Of a stretch of 64,000 nt of DNA, positions 1 to 15,843 are shown piece by piece (position 1 is the stretch's first letter; every line of letters starts with the position of its first letter). The stretch is taken from positions 248,001 through 312,000 of the forward strand of contig CAVPXF010000023.1 in the NCBI GenBank assembly GCA_963709655.1. Direction: 5' to 3'. This stretch comes from Roseiarcus sp963709655. Its GTDB lineage: Bacteria; Pseudomonadota; Alphaproteobacteria; Rhizobiales; Beijerinckiaceae. Under the pieces are notes generated by a model. It was not told where the DNA came from. It ran no database searches and saw only the letters and a program-made list of their open reading frames with translations. Made by a program: the position numbers and the translations under genes.

Positions 1-125
1 GAACTTCAACCCGCGTCCGACGGCCTTGCACTGGGCGTCGTCGCGGGCGCCACCCCGACCAGGGGGCGTAGCTCTCATCAACGATGGGCCCGTGTGCGCC
101 GATGCCCCCACGTTCTGCGGTTGAA

Positions 126-635
126 CTACTTCAGCTTGCCCGCTTGAAGTTCGAGAGCCGTGGCGATCGGCAGGAATAGCCGCCGCGCCTCGTTCGGAAT
201 CAGCATAAAACCGTTAGCTTCGTAGAACGTGACAGCCGCCTTGTCTTTCGCGTCGACGATCAAAGCGAAAGCCCCAATGCCGAGGCTGCTTGTGCGGATT
301 ACCGCATCCGCCACGAGTGCGCGGCCGAGGCCTTGGCGCTGATACTTCGAGGCGATGGCCAGCCGTCCCATCAGCATGGCGGGAACGACGGGGTAGCGTG
401 GCAGCTTCTTTGTTGTTTCTGGCGGCAGCGCATCCATCGGCACATGCGTTGCGGCGAGTGTGTAGAATCCGGCAACGTCGCCTTCGCCGGCGACCGCCAC
501 ATAGCATCCGGCCACGCGCCGTTTGACGTCTTGCAGGGCAAGCTCACGAAGATAGCGATCAAGTCCGGCCACGCCGGAAACGAACGAGTCGCGGGGATGA
601 TCGCGCCGCAACGCCTCAGTGACGAACCCCGTCAC
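126..635 (-). CDS. GNAT acetyltransferase toxin of a DUF1778/GNAT (TacAT-type) module
   Basis: A 169-residue protein with a GNAT fold. The acetyl-CoA loop reads RQGLGRA at about residues 100-107, and a late FYEANGF segment carries the Tyr usual for this toxin class. Members of this family acetylate the amino group of charged aminoacyl-tRNA and block translation until the cognate antitoxin binds. The start codon overlaps the stop of the upstream DUF1778 gene by 4 bases, so the two are translationally coupled. A related module lies at 59162-59955. Assignment to the TacT-like toxin family is by family resemblance plus gene pairing; the substrate tRNA cannot be read from sequence. Confidence 0.88.
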   Translation of the reverse strand: MTGFVTEALRRDHPRDSFVSGVAGLDRYLRELALQDVKRRVAGCYVAVAGEGDVAGFYTLAATHVPMDALPPETTKKLPRYPVVPAMLMGRLAIASKYQRQGLGRALVADAVIRTSSLGIGAFALIVDAKDKAAVTFYEANGFMLIPNEARRLFLPIATALELQAGKLK

Positions 636-922
636 CGAACCTCGCGGATCAAACGGCGATGCGCGGCGAACGCCCGTTTGAGACCAACGGAAGGCTCGGG
701 TGGATTGATGATCGCTTCGGCAAATACCCGTTGGCCTTCAGCCGATAGGCGAATGATCGTCGTTTCTTCGATGGTCTTGCTCGCGGCTTCCTGCGCGGCG
801 CTCACGACGAATTCGCTGACGCTCCGCCCCTGAATCTCGGCGGCGCGCTTGACGATCGCCAGCGCCTCGGGCGCGATACGCGCCTCGATGCGTGCGGAGC
901 GAACAGATTCCTGAGGCATCAT
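632..922 (-). CDS. DUF1778 (TacA-type) antitoxin
   Basis: A 96-residue protein with an N-terminal ribbon-helix-helix DNA-binding region (RIEARIAPEALAIVKRAAEI, residues about 11-30) followed by an acidic/hydrophobic tail expected to wrap the toxin. It is the first gene of the pair and overlaps the GNAT toxin by 4 bases. Two consecutive ATG codons (920-922 and 917-919) are possible starts. Antitoxins of this family neutralise the toxin and repress their own promoter, and a promoter-like sequence lies just upstream at 943-971. The call rests on size, RHH pattern and pairing. Confidence 0.88.
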   Translation of the reverse strand: MMPQESVRSARIEARIAPEALAIVKRAAEIQGRSVSEFVVSAAQEAASKTIEETTIIRLSAEGQRVFAEAIINPPEPSVGLKRAFAAHRRLIREVR

Positions 923-942
923 AATCCCTCTCTTCTGTGTAT

Positions 943-971
943 CTTGTACGGGAAAATGCCGGACATGTCAA
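943..971 (-). promoter_or_regulatory. sigma-70-like promoter of the first toxin-antitoxin pair
   Basis: On the minus strand a perfect -35 TTGACA (966-971) is followed, after 17 bases, by a TACAAG -10 (943-948), about 20 bases before the antitoxin start. The -10 region also contains a short imperfect palindrome, GTACAAGATAC, which could be a site for antitoxin autorepression; that part is inference. Confidence 0.5.
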
Positions 972-1215
972 GTTGAGGGACTCAACAGGGGGTCAGGAGA
1001 GAGGATGTTCCAAATCCTACGCTAAGCGGGTTGCTTCGAAATGACAGGACTTTGTACAAGGCGACTTACAGCGACCGCGCCAGCCGCAAGCCGTCGACCG
1101 CCGCAAGACAGGCCGGCCGGTCGCAGGTCGTATCCGTCAAGTCTTCCGTGTTCAGAGGGGGTAGCGGGCATCCGAGCGGACGGCGCGTGGTTTCGATGGT
1201 CCGAGAGCAATGGCC

Positions 1216-1246
1216 CAAATGAAAAGAGCCGTCCGAAGGCGGCTCC
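1216..1246 (-). terminator. rho-independent terminator after rpoC
   Basis: Read on the minus strand, the stem GAGCCG / CGGCTC (1226-1245, loop with an inner CC/GG pair) is followed directly by TTTTCATTT. It lies about 65 bases past the rpoC stop, as expected for the end of the rplJL-rpoBC transcript. Confidence 0.7.
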
Positions 1247-1247
1247 C

Positions 1248-1301
1248 TGTAGGGCGGGGTCGGCGACCCCGCCCCGGCGCGCTCACCGAGCGCGCCCTAC
1301 A
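1248..1301. repeat. TGTAG...CTACA palindromic element, copy 1
   Basis: A 54-bp element bounded by TGTAGGGCG and CGCCCTACA. It contains an internal hairpin GGGGTCGGCGACCCC and a second arm GCGCGCTCACCGAGCGCGC. Similarly built elements occur at 27525-27614 and 30876-30927, all in intergenic DNA, so it looks like a REP/BIME-type dispersed repeat. Here it sits between the rpoC stop and the rpoC terminator. Confidence 0.6.
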
Positions 1302-1310
1302 AGCCGCCGA

Positions 1311-5571
<4,261 letters not shown>

Positions 5572-5709
5572 TCTCGTCTCCCGCGAGCTGGGCGCGGCAA
5601 ACGCCCGGACTCGCCTCGATGGAAGAAAGGTCGCGGCGCTTCGCCGCGAGGCAATTCCTTGTTCGGCGCGCGGGCCCGCTTTAAGCGCGGCGGGCCGGGC
5701 GGCTGGCGC

Positions 5710-9832
<4,123 letters not shown>

Positions 9833-9956
9833 GTCGTTCCTCGTGTAACGCCCGTCCAGCGATCGCCCGGATGGGATCGCGTTCGGGCCGCCGGGCGAAC
9901 CGATCGCCCTGTCAATTGCCCTTAAAGGCGCGCGCCCCGCGCGGTCCTCGAGGGTC

Positions 9957-10017
9957 AAAAAAACCCAACCTTCAAAACGCCGGAACGGCCCCGGGGCCGA
10001 AAGGCCCGGGACCGTCC
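9957..10017 (-). terminator. attenuator-like hairpin between rplL and rpoB
   Basis: On the minus strand a GC-rich stem (CCCGGGCC, loop TTTC, GGCCCCGGGG with one bulged base, extended by flanking pairs) is followed by TTTTGAAGG and then seven Ts. It is positioned where other bacteria have a partial terminator that lowers rpoBC expression relative to rplJL. Formation of the hairpin is visible in sequence; partial read-through is inferred. Confidence 0.55.
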
Positions 10018-10057
10018 CCATTTCGCTGACGAGCCCGATGCCGGGCTCGCTCGCTCA

Positions 10058-10441
10058 TTACTTGAGCTCGACCTTCGCGCCGGCTTTCTCCAGGGCGGCC
10101 TTGATCTTTTCGGCCTCGTCCTTCGACACGCCCTCCTTGACGGGCTTGGGCGCGGCTTCGACCAGATCCTTGGCCTCCTTGAGGCCGAGCTGGGTGATCG
10201 CGCGGACTTCCTTGATCACCTCGATCTTCTTCTCGCCGATGGCGGCGAGGACGACGGTGAACTCGGTCTGCTCCTCGACCGGAGCGGCGGCGGCGGCCCC
10301 GCCTCCGGCGGGAGAAGCGGCGACGGCGACGGCGGCGGCGGCCGACACGCCCCACTTGGCTTCGAGGAGCTTCGCGAGCTCAGCGGCTTCGAGAACGGTC
10401 AGCGAAGACAGTTCGTCGACGATTTTTTCGAGATTGGCCAT
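10058..10441 (-). CDS. rplL: 50S ribosomal protein L7/L12
   Basis: A 127-residue acidic protein with the N-terminal dimerisation helix (KIVDELSSLTVLEAAELAKLLE), an Ala/Gly-rich hinge at about 35-55, and the C-terminal factor-binding domain (TEFTVVLAAIGEKKIEVIKEVR ... GLKEAKDLVEAAPKPVKEG). Dimers bind L10 to form the ribosomal stalk that recruits EF-Tu, EF-G and IF2. It follows rplJ by about 50 bases, the usual arrangement. Confidence 0.98.
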   Translation of the reverse strand: MANLEKIVDELSSLTVLEAAELAKLLEAKWGVSAAAAVAVAASPAGGGAAAAAPVEEQTEFTVVLAAIGEKKIEVIKEVRAITQLGLKEAKDLVEAAPKPVKEGVSKDEAEKIKAALEKAGAKVELK

Positions 10442-10493
10442 GTTGAGTTTTCCTTAATATGGGTTCGAACTGAGGATTTTCAAAGAGCCTCTG

Positions 10494-11009
10494 TCAGGCT
10501 GCGTCTTTGGCGGCGTAGGCCCCGACCACGCGCGCGAGCTTGGCGGCGGGCGCGGTGGCGAGCTGGGCGAGCTTGGTCGCCGGGGCGGCGATGAGCCCCA
10601 CGAGCTTGGCGCGCAGCTCGTCGAGGGAGGGCAAGGTCGCAAGCGCCTTGACCCCGTCGACGTCGAGGGCGGTCGTTCCCATGGCGCCGCCGAGGAGCAC
10701 GAACTTGTCGTTGTCCTTGGCGAAAGCCACGGCTGCCTTGGCCGCCGCCACCGGATCGCTCGAATGGGCGATCAGGGTCGGACCCTTCAGCAAGGGACCG
10801 ATCGAGGCGACGTCCGTGCCTTTGAGAGCAATCTGGGCGAGGCGGTTCTTGGCGACCTGGACGGAAGCGCCAGCGGCCTTCATCTGCTTGCGCAGACGCT
10901 GCATCTGGGCGACCGTCAAGCCGGAATAGTGCGCCACGACCACGACCGACGTCTTCGAGAAGACGTCGTGCAGGGACGCGACAGCCTCTTTCTTTTCCGC
11001 TCTATCCAC
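10494..11009 (-). CDS. rplJ: 50S ribosomal protein L10
   Basis: About 171 residues from a GTG start at 11009 giving VDRAEKKEAVASLHDVF, which matches alphaproteobacterial L10 starts; the upstream ATG at 11054 would add 15 unrelated residues. Conserved features include VVVVAHYSGLTVAQMQRLR and VAKNRLAQIAL. L10 anchors L7/L12 to 23S rRNA and in other bacteria represses rplJL translation by binding its own mRNA leader. Unusually, rplA and rplK are not upstream; a peptide/protease locus is. Confidence 0.96.
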   Translation of the reverse strand: MDRAEKKEAVASLHDVFSKTSVVVVAHYSGLTVAQMQRLRKQMKAAGASVQVAKNRLAQIALKGTDVASIGPLLKGPTLIAHSSDPVAAAKAAVAFAKDNDKFVLLGGAMGTTALDVDGVKALATLPSLDELRAKLVGLIAAPATKLAQLATAPAAKLARVVGAYAAKDAA

Positions 11010-11091
11010 GGTGCTGTCTCCGGTCGGCGGGTGTGAGGCCCGCCTGTTGCACATGCCGCAACACGCAAATCCGAAGATTCACGCGCCGCGG

Positions 11092-11150
11092 CGACTTGCG
11101 CCTGTCCCCGGAGATGGGCGAACCCAGCGCCGGACAGATGGTTCGAACCG
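11092..11150. repeat. 59-bp direct repeat, left copy
   Basis: Begins CGACTTGCGCCTGTCCCC and matches 15737-15795 in the same orientation at 50 of 59 positions by eye. The first 18 bases are identical. The pair brackets the whole peptide/protease locus. Confidence 0.65.
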
Positions 11151-11577
11151 CATTGGCCGCAAGGAATCCTCACGGTTTTAAAATTCGGTCTTCCCCGTCT
11201 ATGCTGGCCCCCGGCCCCGCGAACGGGGCCCTGGAATTAAGCGTCGGACCCAAGGTCTTCCGCGCCGGCAGTCTCGGACAGGACATGGCCGGAGCGGACG
11301 CAAGGGCTTTCCCTTCCGTCCTCCGGCCCATCCGCCGCCTCTCTTCAAGCCTGCCTCAACGAGACGAAACCCAAAAAGGGCGGTAGCCATGTATGATCAT
11401 CCGGGGTCGCATCGCGCCGCCGACCCCGGTCGGCTCTCATAGCGGGTTCGCGCCGGGGGCGCAAGAGGCGTGTGGACAAGTTTATTGGGACCGCGGGGCC
11501 GATCAACACAAACCGCACACACGAAATTGTTGTGTTTATAGAAAGCGAGGCCGGGGTGGGTAACCGTCGCCACAATA

Positions 11578-11625
11578 TTTCACTGGCCGAGCATTTCACT
11601 GGCTGAGCGCTTCACCGGCTGAGCG
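11578..11625. repeat. 16-bp tandem repeat, three copies
   Basis: Three consecutive units of the form TTTCACTGGCTGAGCG with one to three differences each. No coding role is apparent. Confidence 0.65.
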
Positions 11626-11822
11626 TCGACGCCACGCGCACGGATCCTCGTCACCCGACTGCCGTCCTCTTGGCCGAGCCACAGCGCCCGGCGTTCGAAA
11701 AGGGCCGCTTATAAATGTTAAAAAAAGCATTCGCTGCAGCAGATTCTCTAGGCGGGGCGCCCACCGCAGCAGCCCGCCCCTTGTCCGCCGAATTCGCGTA
11801 CGACTTAGAATCAGATATACGC

Positions 11823-12164
11823 TTACTGTTGGCATAACCCCTCATTACAACAACATAAGCAGTTGTCGGCACAATACTGGGGAGCAGGACCCAGTAAGCA
11901 CCTGGACATACAGTCTCTCAAGCAACCGCCTTTGCCGAGTCTTGTATTACATTCATTCTGTGGGGGAGGCGACGGGCACGTCCATGTGCAATTTGGGTCA
12001 GTACATAGGCAAGTGGGGGACGCCAGTTGCACTGCGCCGATCATAGCGCCCCGGCCTCCACTCGAACGATAAGTTTCTGGTGAAATGTAGAGCGACGCCT
12101 CAGCGTTGAATCCAGGCATCCGTAGGGCGCTCACTTCGTGGATCTTTGCAGCTCTCTTTACCAT
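11823..12164 (-). CDS. PGF-leader Cys-rich small peptide, paralog C
   Basis: A 113-residue peptide. The ATG at 12164 is chosen because a strong GGGAGAAGGAGAG ribosome site precedes it and the N-terminus MVKRAAKI parallels MAKKSIK of the neighbouring paralog. Residues 15-35 carry RMPGFNAEASLY, shared with the two peptides upstream. The C-terminal half has 14 Cys, ending in NCLCCCNEGLC. A conserved leader with a divergent Cys-rich tail is typical of precursor peptides or small secreted toxins. It is last in a run of minus-strand genes that begins with a subtilisin-like protease. No function is known to me; precursor status is inferred. Confidence 0.75.
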   Translation of the reverse strand: MVKRAAKIHEVSALRMPGFNAEASLYISPETYRSSGGRGAMIGAVQLASPTCLCTDPNCTWTCPSPPPQNECNTRLGKGGCLRDCMSRCLLGPAPQYCADNCLCCCNEGLCQQ

Positions 12165-12287
12165 CTCTCCTTCTCCCCTGAGTAAAAAGTGCAAGCGCCA
12201 TCGACAAGCCGACAGCCGCCGACCAAGGTCTTGAACCAAAACGTAGACGTCGGCCCGACGCCACATGACGTCGAGCCGACCAATTGT

Positions 12288-12533
12288 TCACATGATGGTA
12301 ATTCCGCCGCCAGAACCCGGTAGAATTGGCTTCCGGAAGCAATTGCCGCTATCGTCGCAGCAATAGATACGGCCGCAGAAAACAAATTGAGGCAGGACGC
12401 GGGTCTCGGTTGAGACGGGCAGGATCCCCGCCGCGCGGTACTGTACGCTCGCGTTGTAGAGCGAAGCCTCGGCGTAAAATCCGGGCATCCGTGAGGAGCC
12501 AAGTTTACCGGTCTTTATGCTCTTCTTTGCCAT
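12288..12533 (-). CDS. PGF-leader Cys-containing small peptide, paralog B
   Basis: An 81-residue peptide starting MAKKSIKTGKL behind a GAGAGGAGAAG ribosome site. Residues about 14-33 read SRMPGFYAEASLYNASVQYR, the shared leader. The tail has only four Cys (FCGRIYCCDDSGNC) and ends in a Gly-rich PGSGGG. It differs from paralogs A and C mainly after residue 35, as expected if the leader is recognised by common machinery and the tail is the variable product. Confidence 0.72.
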   Translation of the reverse strand: MAKKSIKTGKLGSSRMPGFYAEASLYNASVQYRAAGILPVSTETRVLPQFVFCGRIYCCDDSGNCFRKPILPGSGGGITIM

Positions 12534-12579
12534 TTCAGCTTCTCCTCTCAGTATAGCTGGCTATCGCCGCTAGGCCCCC

Positions 12580-12612
12580 TTACATTAAGAGCTTTACGCT
12601 CTTCGTTGCCAT
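12580..12612 (-). pseudogene. remnant of a fourth PGF-type peptide gene
   Basis: A ten-codon reading frame (MATKSVKLLM) preceded by CTGAGGAGGCGATCGA. The ribosome site and first codons resemble the starts of paralogs B and C, but it ends at a TAA before any PGF motif. It looks like the 5' end of a lost paralog, or possibly a tiny leader ORF. Confidence 0.4.
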
Positions 12613-12708
12613 TCGATCGCCTCCTCAGGGTGAGGTTTACTTATCGACCATGCAGTGACATCTTTGGCCCCATGGTAAATTGCCGATGCCGCTATTGTCG
12701 ATAACGAT

Positions 12709-12993
12709 TTAGAAAAAGACGCCGATCGAACCCACGCCGACCGCCCCACCGCCCCCACATGAGCATATATTGTCCGTACATCTTCCAAGTACATCGCAGC
12801 AGGATTGGTGGCAAACCCCAGTAGGGCGCCCGTCAGGCCAAGTGTATGCAACGCAGTCTCCGCAGCCTGGCCCTGGCGGCAGCTGGGGTACGATCGATCC
12901 GGCTTGAAACATAGAGCCATGTGAGCCGATCGATGAATAGTTCGCTTTGGACCTGTACAGTGACATTTCAGCGGTGAATCCGGGGGCGCGCAT
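12709..12993 (-). CDS. PGF-leader Cys-rich small peptide, paralog A
   Basis: A 94-residue peptide starting directly at the motif, MRAPGFTAEMSLYRSKANY, without the basic N-terminal extension of B and C. The tail has eight Cys (GCGDC ... VCHQSCCDVLGRC ... ICSC) followed by a Gly-rich, hydrophobic end. The upstream GGGAGAG can serve as ribosome site. It directly follows the PatG-C-like gene by 24 bases, suggesting co-transcription. Confidence 0.75.
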   Translation of the reverse strand: MRAPGFTAEMSLYRSKANYSSIGSHGSMFQAGSIVPQLPPGPGCGDCVAYTWPDGRPTGVCHQSCCDVLGRCTDNICSCGGGGAVGVGSIGVFF

Positions 12994-13017
12994 CTAGTCT
13001 CTCCCACTTGTTAGAAA

Positions 13018-13923
13018 TCAGCGGTCATAATACGCTGACATCTTGGTTACCAGGAACGGGAATTCCTCGGTGACATCGACACGGACGAAGGACTTCTCGA
13101 GAAAACCCGTGACGCGGTGGGTGAACGAGAAAATCACCTCGACGATGTTGCGAGCGCCGCTTAAGGGCGAGGGTTGGACGTCCACGCCGGTCAGTCCCAG
13201 ATTCCCGGCAAAGGCTTCGGCGGCCCTTGCGTAGATTTTGGGGTAGCGCACCGCGAGATAGTTGAGCGCGCGGTTTTCGTCGGTCGCTCCGGCGTTGTCC
13301 GTCATTTGCAGGATCGTCTCGAACAATTCGCGCGCGGCGGGCCCAAACTGCCCGGCGGGTATCGTGTCGGGCCGGGGGATCGCCTCGATCAGCGCATCCT
13401 TCGAGAAGGTGTAGATCTGGTCGAACGCCACCATCGGGATCATCAACCCGTTGCAATAGTCTGGCGGCGCGACCGGGCCGCGAAGCCCGATGACCGTGCT
13501 GATCCATGGCACGGGATCCGGGTTATGAAGCGCCTCGATGAGGAGATCGAGATCGGCCGGATCGCGCGGCTGCAGGATATAGGTTTCGAGCCCCTGAACG
13601 GTCAGAACCCAACACATTTGGCGCGCGAGATAGCGATTTTCGCGTTGCGACAGCATGTGATGAAAGGCTTGCCGATCCGTGTGGCCTGCGGTCTCCGCCC
13701 GCCCGGTGGCCTGCGCCACCTCCTTTTCCACCGATGGGCGCGGGAAACGAGTTTCGATCTGGCCGAGCGCATAGACGTAAGAAGCCGGCGAACCGGCGCC
13801 GCCGCCGCAGGTCGGACACGGCGCCGGCTGCGCCGGGGCGCCCGGATCGACCACGACCTGGGACGGCCTGACTTCGGTTGCGGGGCCGCCGGCTGACAAT
13901 TCAGCAACTTCATGCGGATCCAT
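13018..13923 (-). CDS. PatG C-terminal-domain-like protein
   Basis: A 301-residue protein with a strong AAAGGAGGAA ribosome site before ATG 13923. A short N-terminal tail with CPTCGGG (Cys 36 and 39) leads into a domain starting ASYVYALGQIETRFP. The pattern ALGxI, then a long helical middle, a segment with NRALNYLAVRYP and a C-terminal strand pair (VRVDVTEEFPFLVTKM) resembles the C-terminal domain of PatG-type cyanobactin maturation proteases, whose role is poorly understood. It lies between the protease/CGGC pair and the Cys-rich peptides, so the protease and this domain appear split into two genes here. The family match is from memory and only moderately certain. Confidence 0.6.
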   Translation of the reverse strand: MDPHEVAELSAGGPATEVRPSQVVVDPGAPAQPAPCPTCGGGAGSPASYVYALGQIETRFPRPSVEKEVAQATGRAETAGHTDRQAFHHMLSQRENRYLARQMCWVLTVQGLETYILQPRDPADLDLLIEALHNPDPVPWISTVIGLRGPVAPPDYCNGLMIPMVAFDQIYTFSKDALIEAIPRPDTIPAGQFGPAARELFETILQMTDNAGATDENRALNYLAVRYPKIYARAAEAFAGNLGLTGVDVQPSPLSGARNIVEVIFSFTHRVTGFLEKSFVRVDVTEEFPFLVTKMSAYYDR

Positions 13924-13960
13924 GGTTTCCTCCTTTGAAAATTGCCTTTTGCAGATCGCG

Positions 13961-14170
13961 TTACCGGCTGCGCCGGCCGGAAAAGGTCATCCACCTGTTG
14001 AGCGCGGCCGCGCGCCCTTCGCAGCCGCCGCAGGGGCGGATGCCGACGGCGTAGGTCATCCGCTTCACCACCTCGCCGAGGCCGATGTCCTCGTCGACGA
14101 CAAAGCCAGGAAGGCGGACGCGATGAGCGGGGCGCTCACTCTGCCGATTGTCGGCCTCGTTGCCGGTCAT
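13961..14170 (-). CDS. small CGGC-motif protein
   Basis: A 69-residue protein whose ATG overlaps the protease stop by 4 bases. It has RLPGF near residue 20, then GLGEVVKRMTYAVGIRPCGGC and RAAALNRWMTFSGRR. Small proteins with a GLG ... GI.PCGGC ... R...LN pattern recur beside secreted or phage-like loci, but no activity is known to me. The CxxC pair could bind metal or form a disulfide. The PGF also echoes the leader motif of the three peptides downstream. Confidence 0.7.
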   Translation of the reverse strand: MTGNEADNRQSERPAHRVRLPGFVVDEDIGLGEVVKRMTYAVGIRPCGGCEGRAAALNRWMTFSGRRSR

Positions 14171-15051
14171 GACGCGGTTCTCCTTGTCGCGTTGCGGTTC
14201 ATGAGCCCGTAGGCCGCCCAGGCGTTGAGGAGGGGCGGCGTCACCGTTGTTCGCCGTCCCGCGATCGCTTGCGTCACCGCGGCCTTGACTTCGGCCGCGC
14301 TGGCGGCAGGGAATTGCGACCAGAGCAGGGCGACAGCGCCGGTGACGAACGGCGCGGCGACGCTGGTGCCCCCAAGTTTGAGCGGCTTGCCGTCGACGCC
14401 GAGGCTCTCGATCGCCTCGCCCGGCGCCCTCAGGCCGCGCAGCCCCATGGAATGACCAAGGTTTGATTCACGGGTCGGCTTTCCTTGCGCGTCGCACGCT
14501 CCGACCGGAACCACCCAGGGGTGACGCGTAATGCTCGTGCCGCCGACAGAGCCCTGGTTGCCCGCCGCCGCAACGACGATCACGCCCGTATTCGCGGCTT
14601 GATCCAGGGCCTCACGCAGCGCCCGTTCGCCCTTGGCGAATGGTCGGGTGAGGGCGAGGCTCAGATTGAGGATCTTTGCGCCGGCCCGGATGCACGCCAG
14701 GATCGCCGCCGCAAGGTCCTCGGCCTTTGCGCTCGGCGTCTCCTTCTCGTCGGGCGCGTCGACGAAGATCGGGTAGGCCAGCAATGTGCAGTCGGGGCAG
14801 ATAGCCGGTGCAGGCGAACCGCGTCTGGCGACGAGAATGCCGGCTATGAAGGTGCCGTGGAGGCAGGCGAGGCTGTTGGCGTTCGAGCAGGCGCCGCTCG
14901 CTTTGCCGGGCGCCTCGCGGATTGCGCTCCCGGCGAGGTCGGCATGGCGGCCGGCGATGGGGCCATCGATCAGCCCGATCACCACCTCCGGCCGTCCGGC
15001 CGAAAGCCGCATCAACGCCTCGAGGCCGACCAGTTCCAGAGCGTTCGCCAT
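14167..15051 (-). CDS. subtilisin-like (S8) serine protease, PatA/PatG-like
   Basis: A 294-residue protein without an obvious signal peptide. The catalytic triad is visible as Asp29 (IGLIDG), His65 (LHGTFIAG) and Ser230 (GGTSVAAPF), with the oxyanion Asn165 in AAAGNQG. It is compact, lacking a propeptide, like the protease domains of PatA/PatG that cut RiPP leaders rather than like secreted subtilisins. Two extra Cys pairs (CSNANSLAC, CPDC) may be structural. It is the first gene of the minus-strand peptide locus and is translationally coupled to the CGGC protein, so processing of the Cys-rich peptides is the natural hypothesis. Confidence 0.88.
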   Translation of the reverse strand: MANALELVGLEALMRLSAGRPEVVIGLIDGPIAGRHADLAGSAIREAPGKASGACSNANSLACLHGTFIAGILVARRGSPAPAICPDCTLLAYPIFVDAPDEKETPSAKAEDLAAAILACIRAGAKILNLSLALTRPFAKGERALREALDQAANTGVIVVAAAGNQGSVGGTSITRHPWVVPVGACDAQGKPTRESNLGHSMGLRGLRAPGEAIESLGVDGKPLKLGGTSVAAPFVTGAVALLWSQFPAASAAEVKAAVTQAIAGRRTTVTPPLLNAWAAYGLMNRNATRRTAS

Positions 15052-15312
15052 CGCTCCTCCCAGGGGCTCGCCTTGCTGCCGTTATGACAACAGGGCGCGC
15101 CACTTTCGGCATTCTCTGCTAAAGAGCGCCGCCGATTGGCGCTCGACTTTGGCGGACCAAACAAATTTTATCATAGTGTAGCTGGATATAAAGAGTTTAA
15201 CTTATTCGACAAACAATGTCGGTCACCGTACAACTACACCATGAGCTACCAGCCTTCAGAGCGGTTTTACTCTTCTGACGCCGGGGGCCAAAATTTACCG
15301 GAGCGAAAATAA

Positions 15313-15354
15313 ATTGCGTCTGTTTGCTTATGTATTGCGTCTGCTTGCTTATGT
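15313..15354. repeat. 21-bp tandem repeat, two copies
   Basis: Two adjoining 21-base units beginning ATTGCGTCTG, differing at one position (TTTGC versus CTTGC). Confidence 0.65.
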
Positions 15355-15736
15355 TTGGCGGGCCAAAAAATTCGGAACCCATCGGTTACGCTAGGCACGA
15401 TCATGGCGCAATCATGGCATAGAATTGCCCGGCTGTCTATGACAGCGATCACACTGCTCAACCAATCAGCGCAGAAAGCGCAGAACGGCGGTGTGGCTAT
15501 TCCTACGATTGGTCCGCTGTGCTGCGCACGTTGAAGTCGACCGCGAGCTCGCAAGACCGAGCCGATCGCGATCGCCGTCCGGCGCCGACAAATCCGGCGT
15601 TGCGTCCAGGCGCGGCGGCCGGCGGGGTTGCCCCACTCTTTCGGACGTTTGCAGCGGCCGCCGTTAAGACGCCCGTAACCCCCTGAGCTCATTGGCGCCC
15701 GGAGCTAAATGGCGCGAAAACGCATCGCGCGCCGAA

Positions 15737-15795
15737 CGACTTGCGCCTGTCCCCCAGGATGCGCGAATCCAGCGCTGGACGGATGGTTGGAAGCG
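15737..15795. repeat. 59-bp direct repeat, right copy
   Basis: Partner of 11092-11150, same orientation, 9 differences in 59 positions. It starts about 690 bases beyond the start of the protease gene. Confidence 0.65.
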
Positions 15796-15843
15796 GACCC
15801 GCCCGGCTCGAATTTTCCTCGGTCGCTGTCCCGAGCGGCAGGA

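Larger units (their letters stand above)
11010..11822. other. gene-free stretch upstream of rplJ
   Basis: No convincing gene is visible in about 810 bases. It should hold the rplJ promoter and L10-responsive leader. It also holds one copy of a 59-bp repeat (11092-11150) whose partner is at 15737-15795, and a 16-bp tandem repeat at 11578-11625. Base composition becomes richer in A/T from about 11480 on towards the peptide genes. Confidence 0.5.
15052..15843. other. gene-free stretch beyond the protease gene
   Basis: No supported gene in about 790 bases. It contains a 21-bp tandem repeat (15313-15354) and the right copy of the 59-bp direct repeat (15737-15795). The part next to the protease (15160-15380) is clearly A/T-richer than the surroundings and probably contains its promoter. 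Confidence 0.45.

Noticed and set aside
11140..11149. GGTTCGAACC resembling a tRNA T-arm
   Set aside because: No acceptor, D or anticodon arms can be built around it; it is part of the 59-bp repeat.
15267..15692. 141-codon minus-strand frame between the direct repeat and the protease
   Set aside because: Crosses a tandem repeat, lacks initiation signals and has no recognisable domain.
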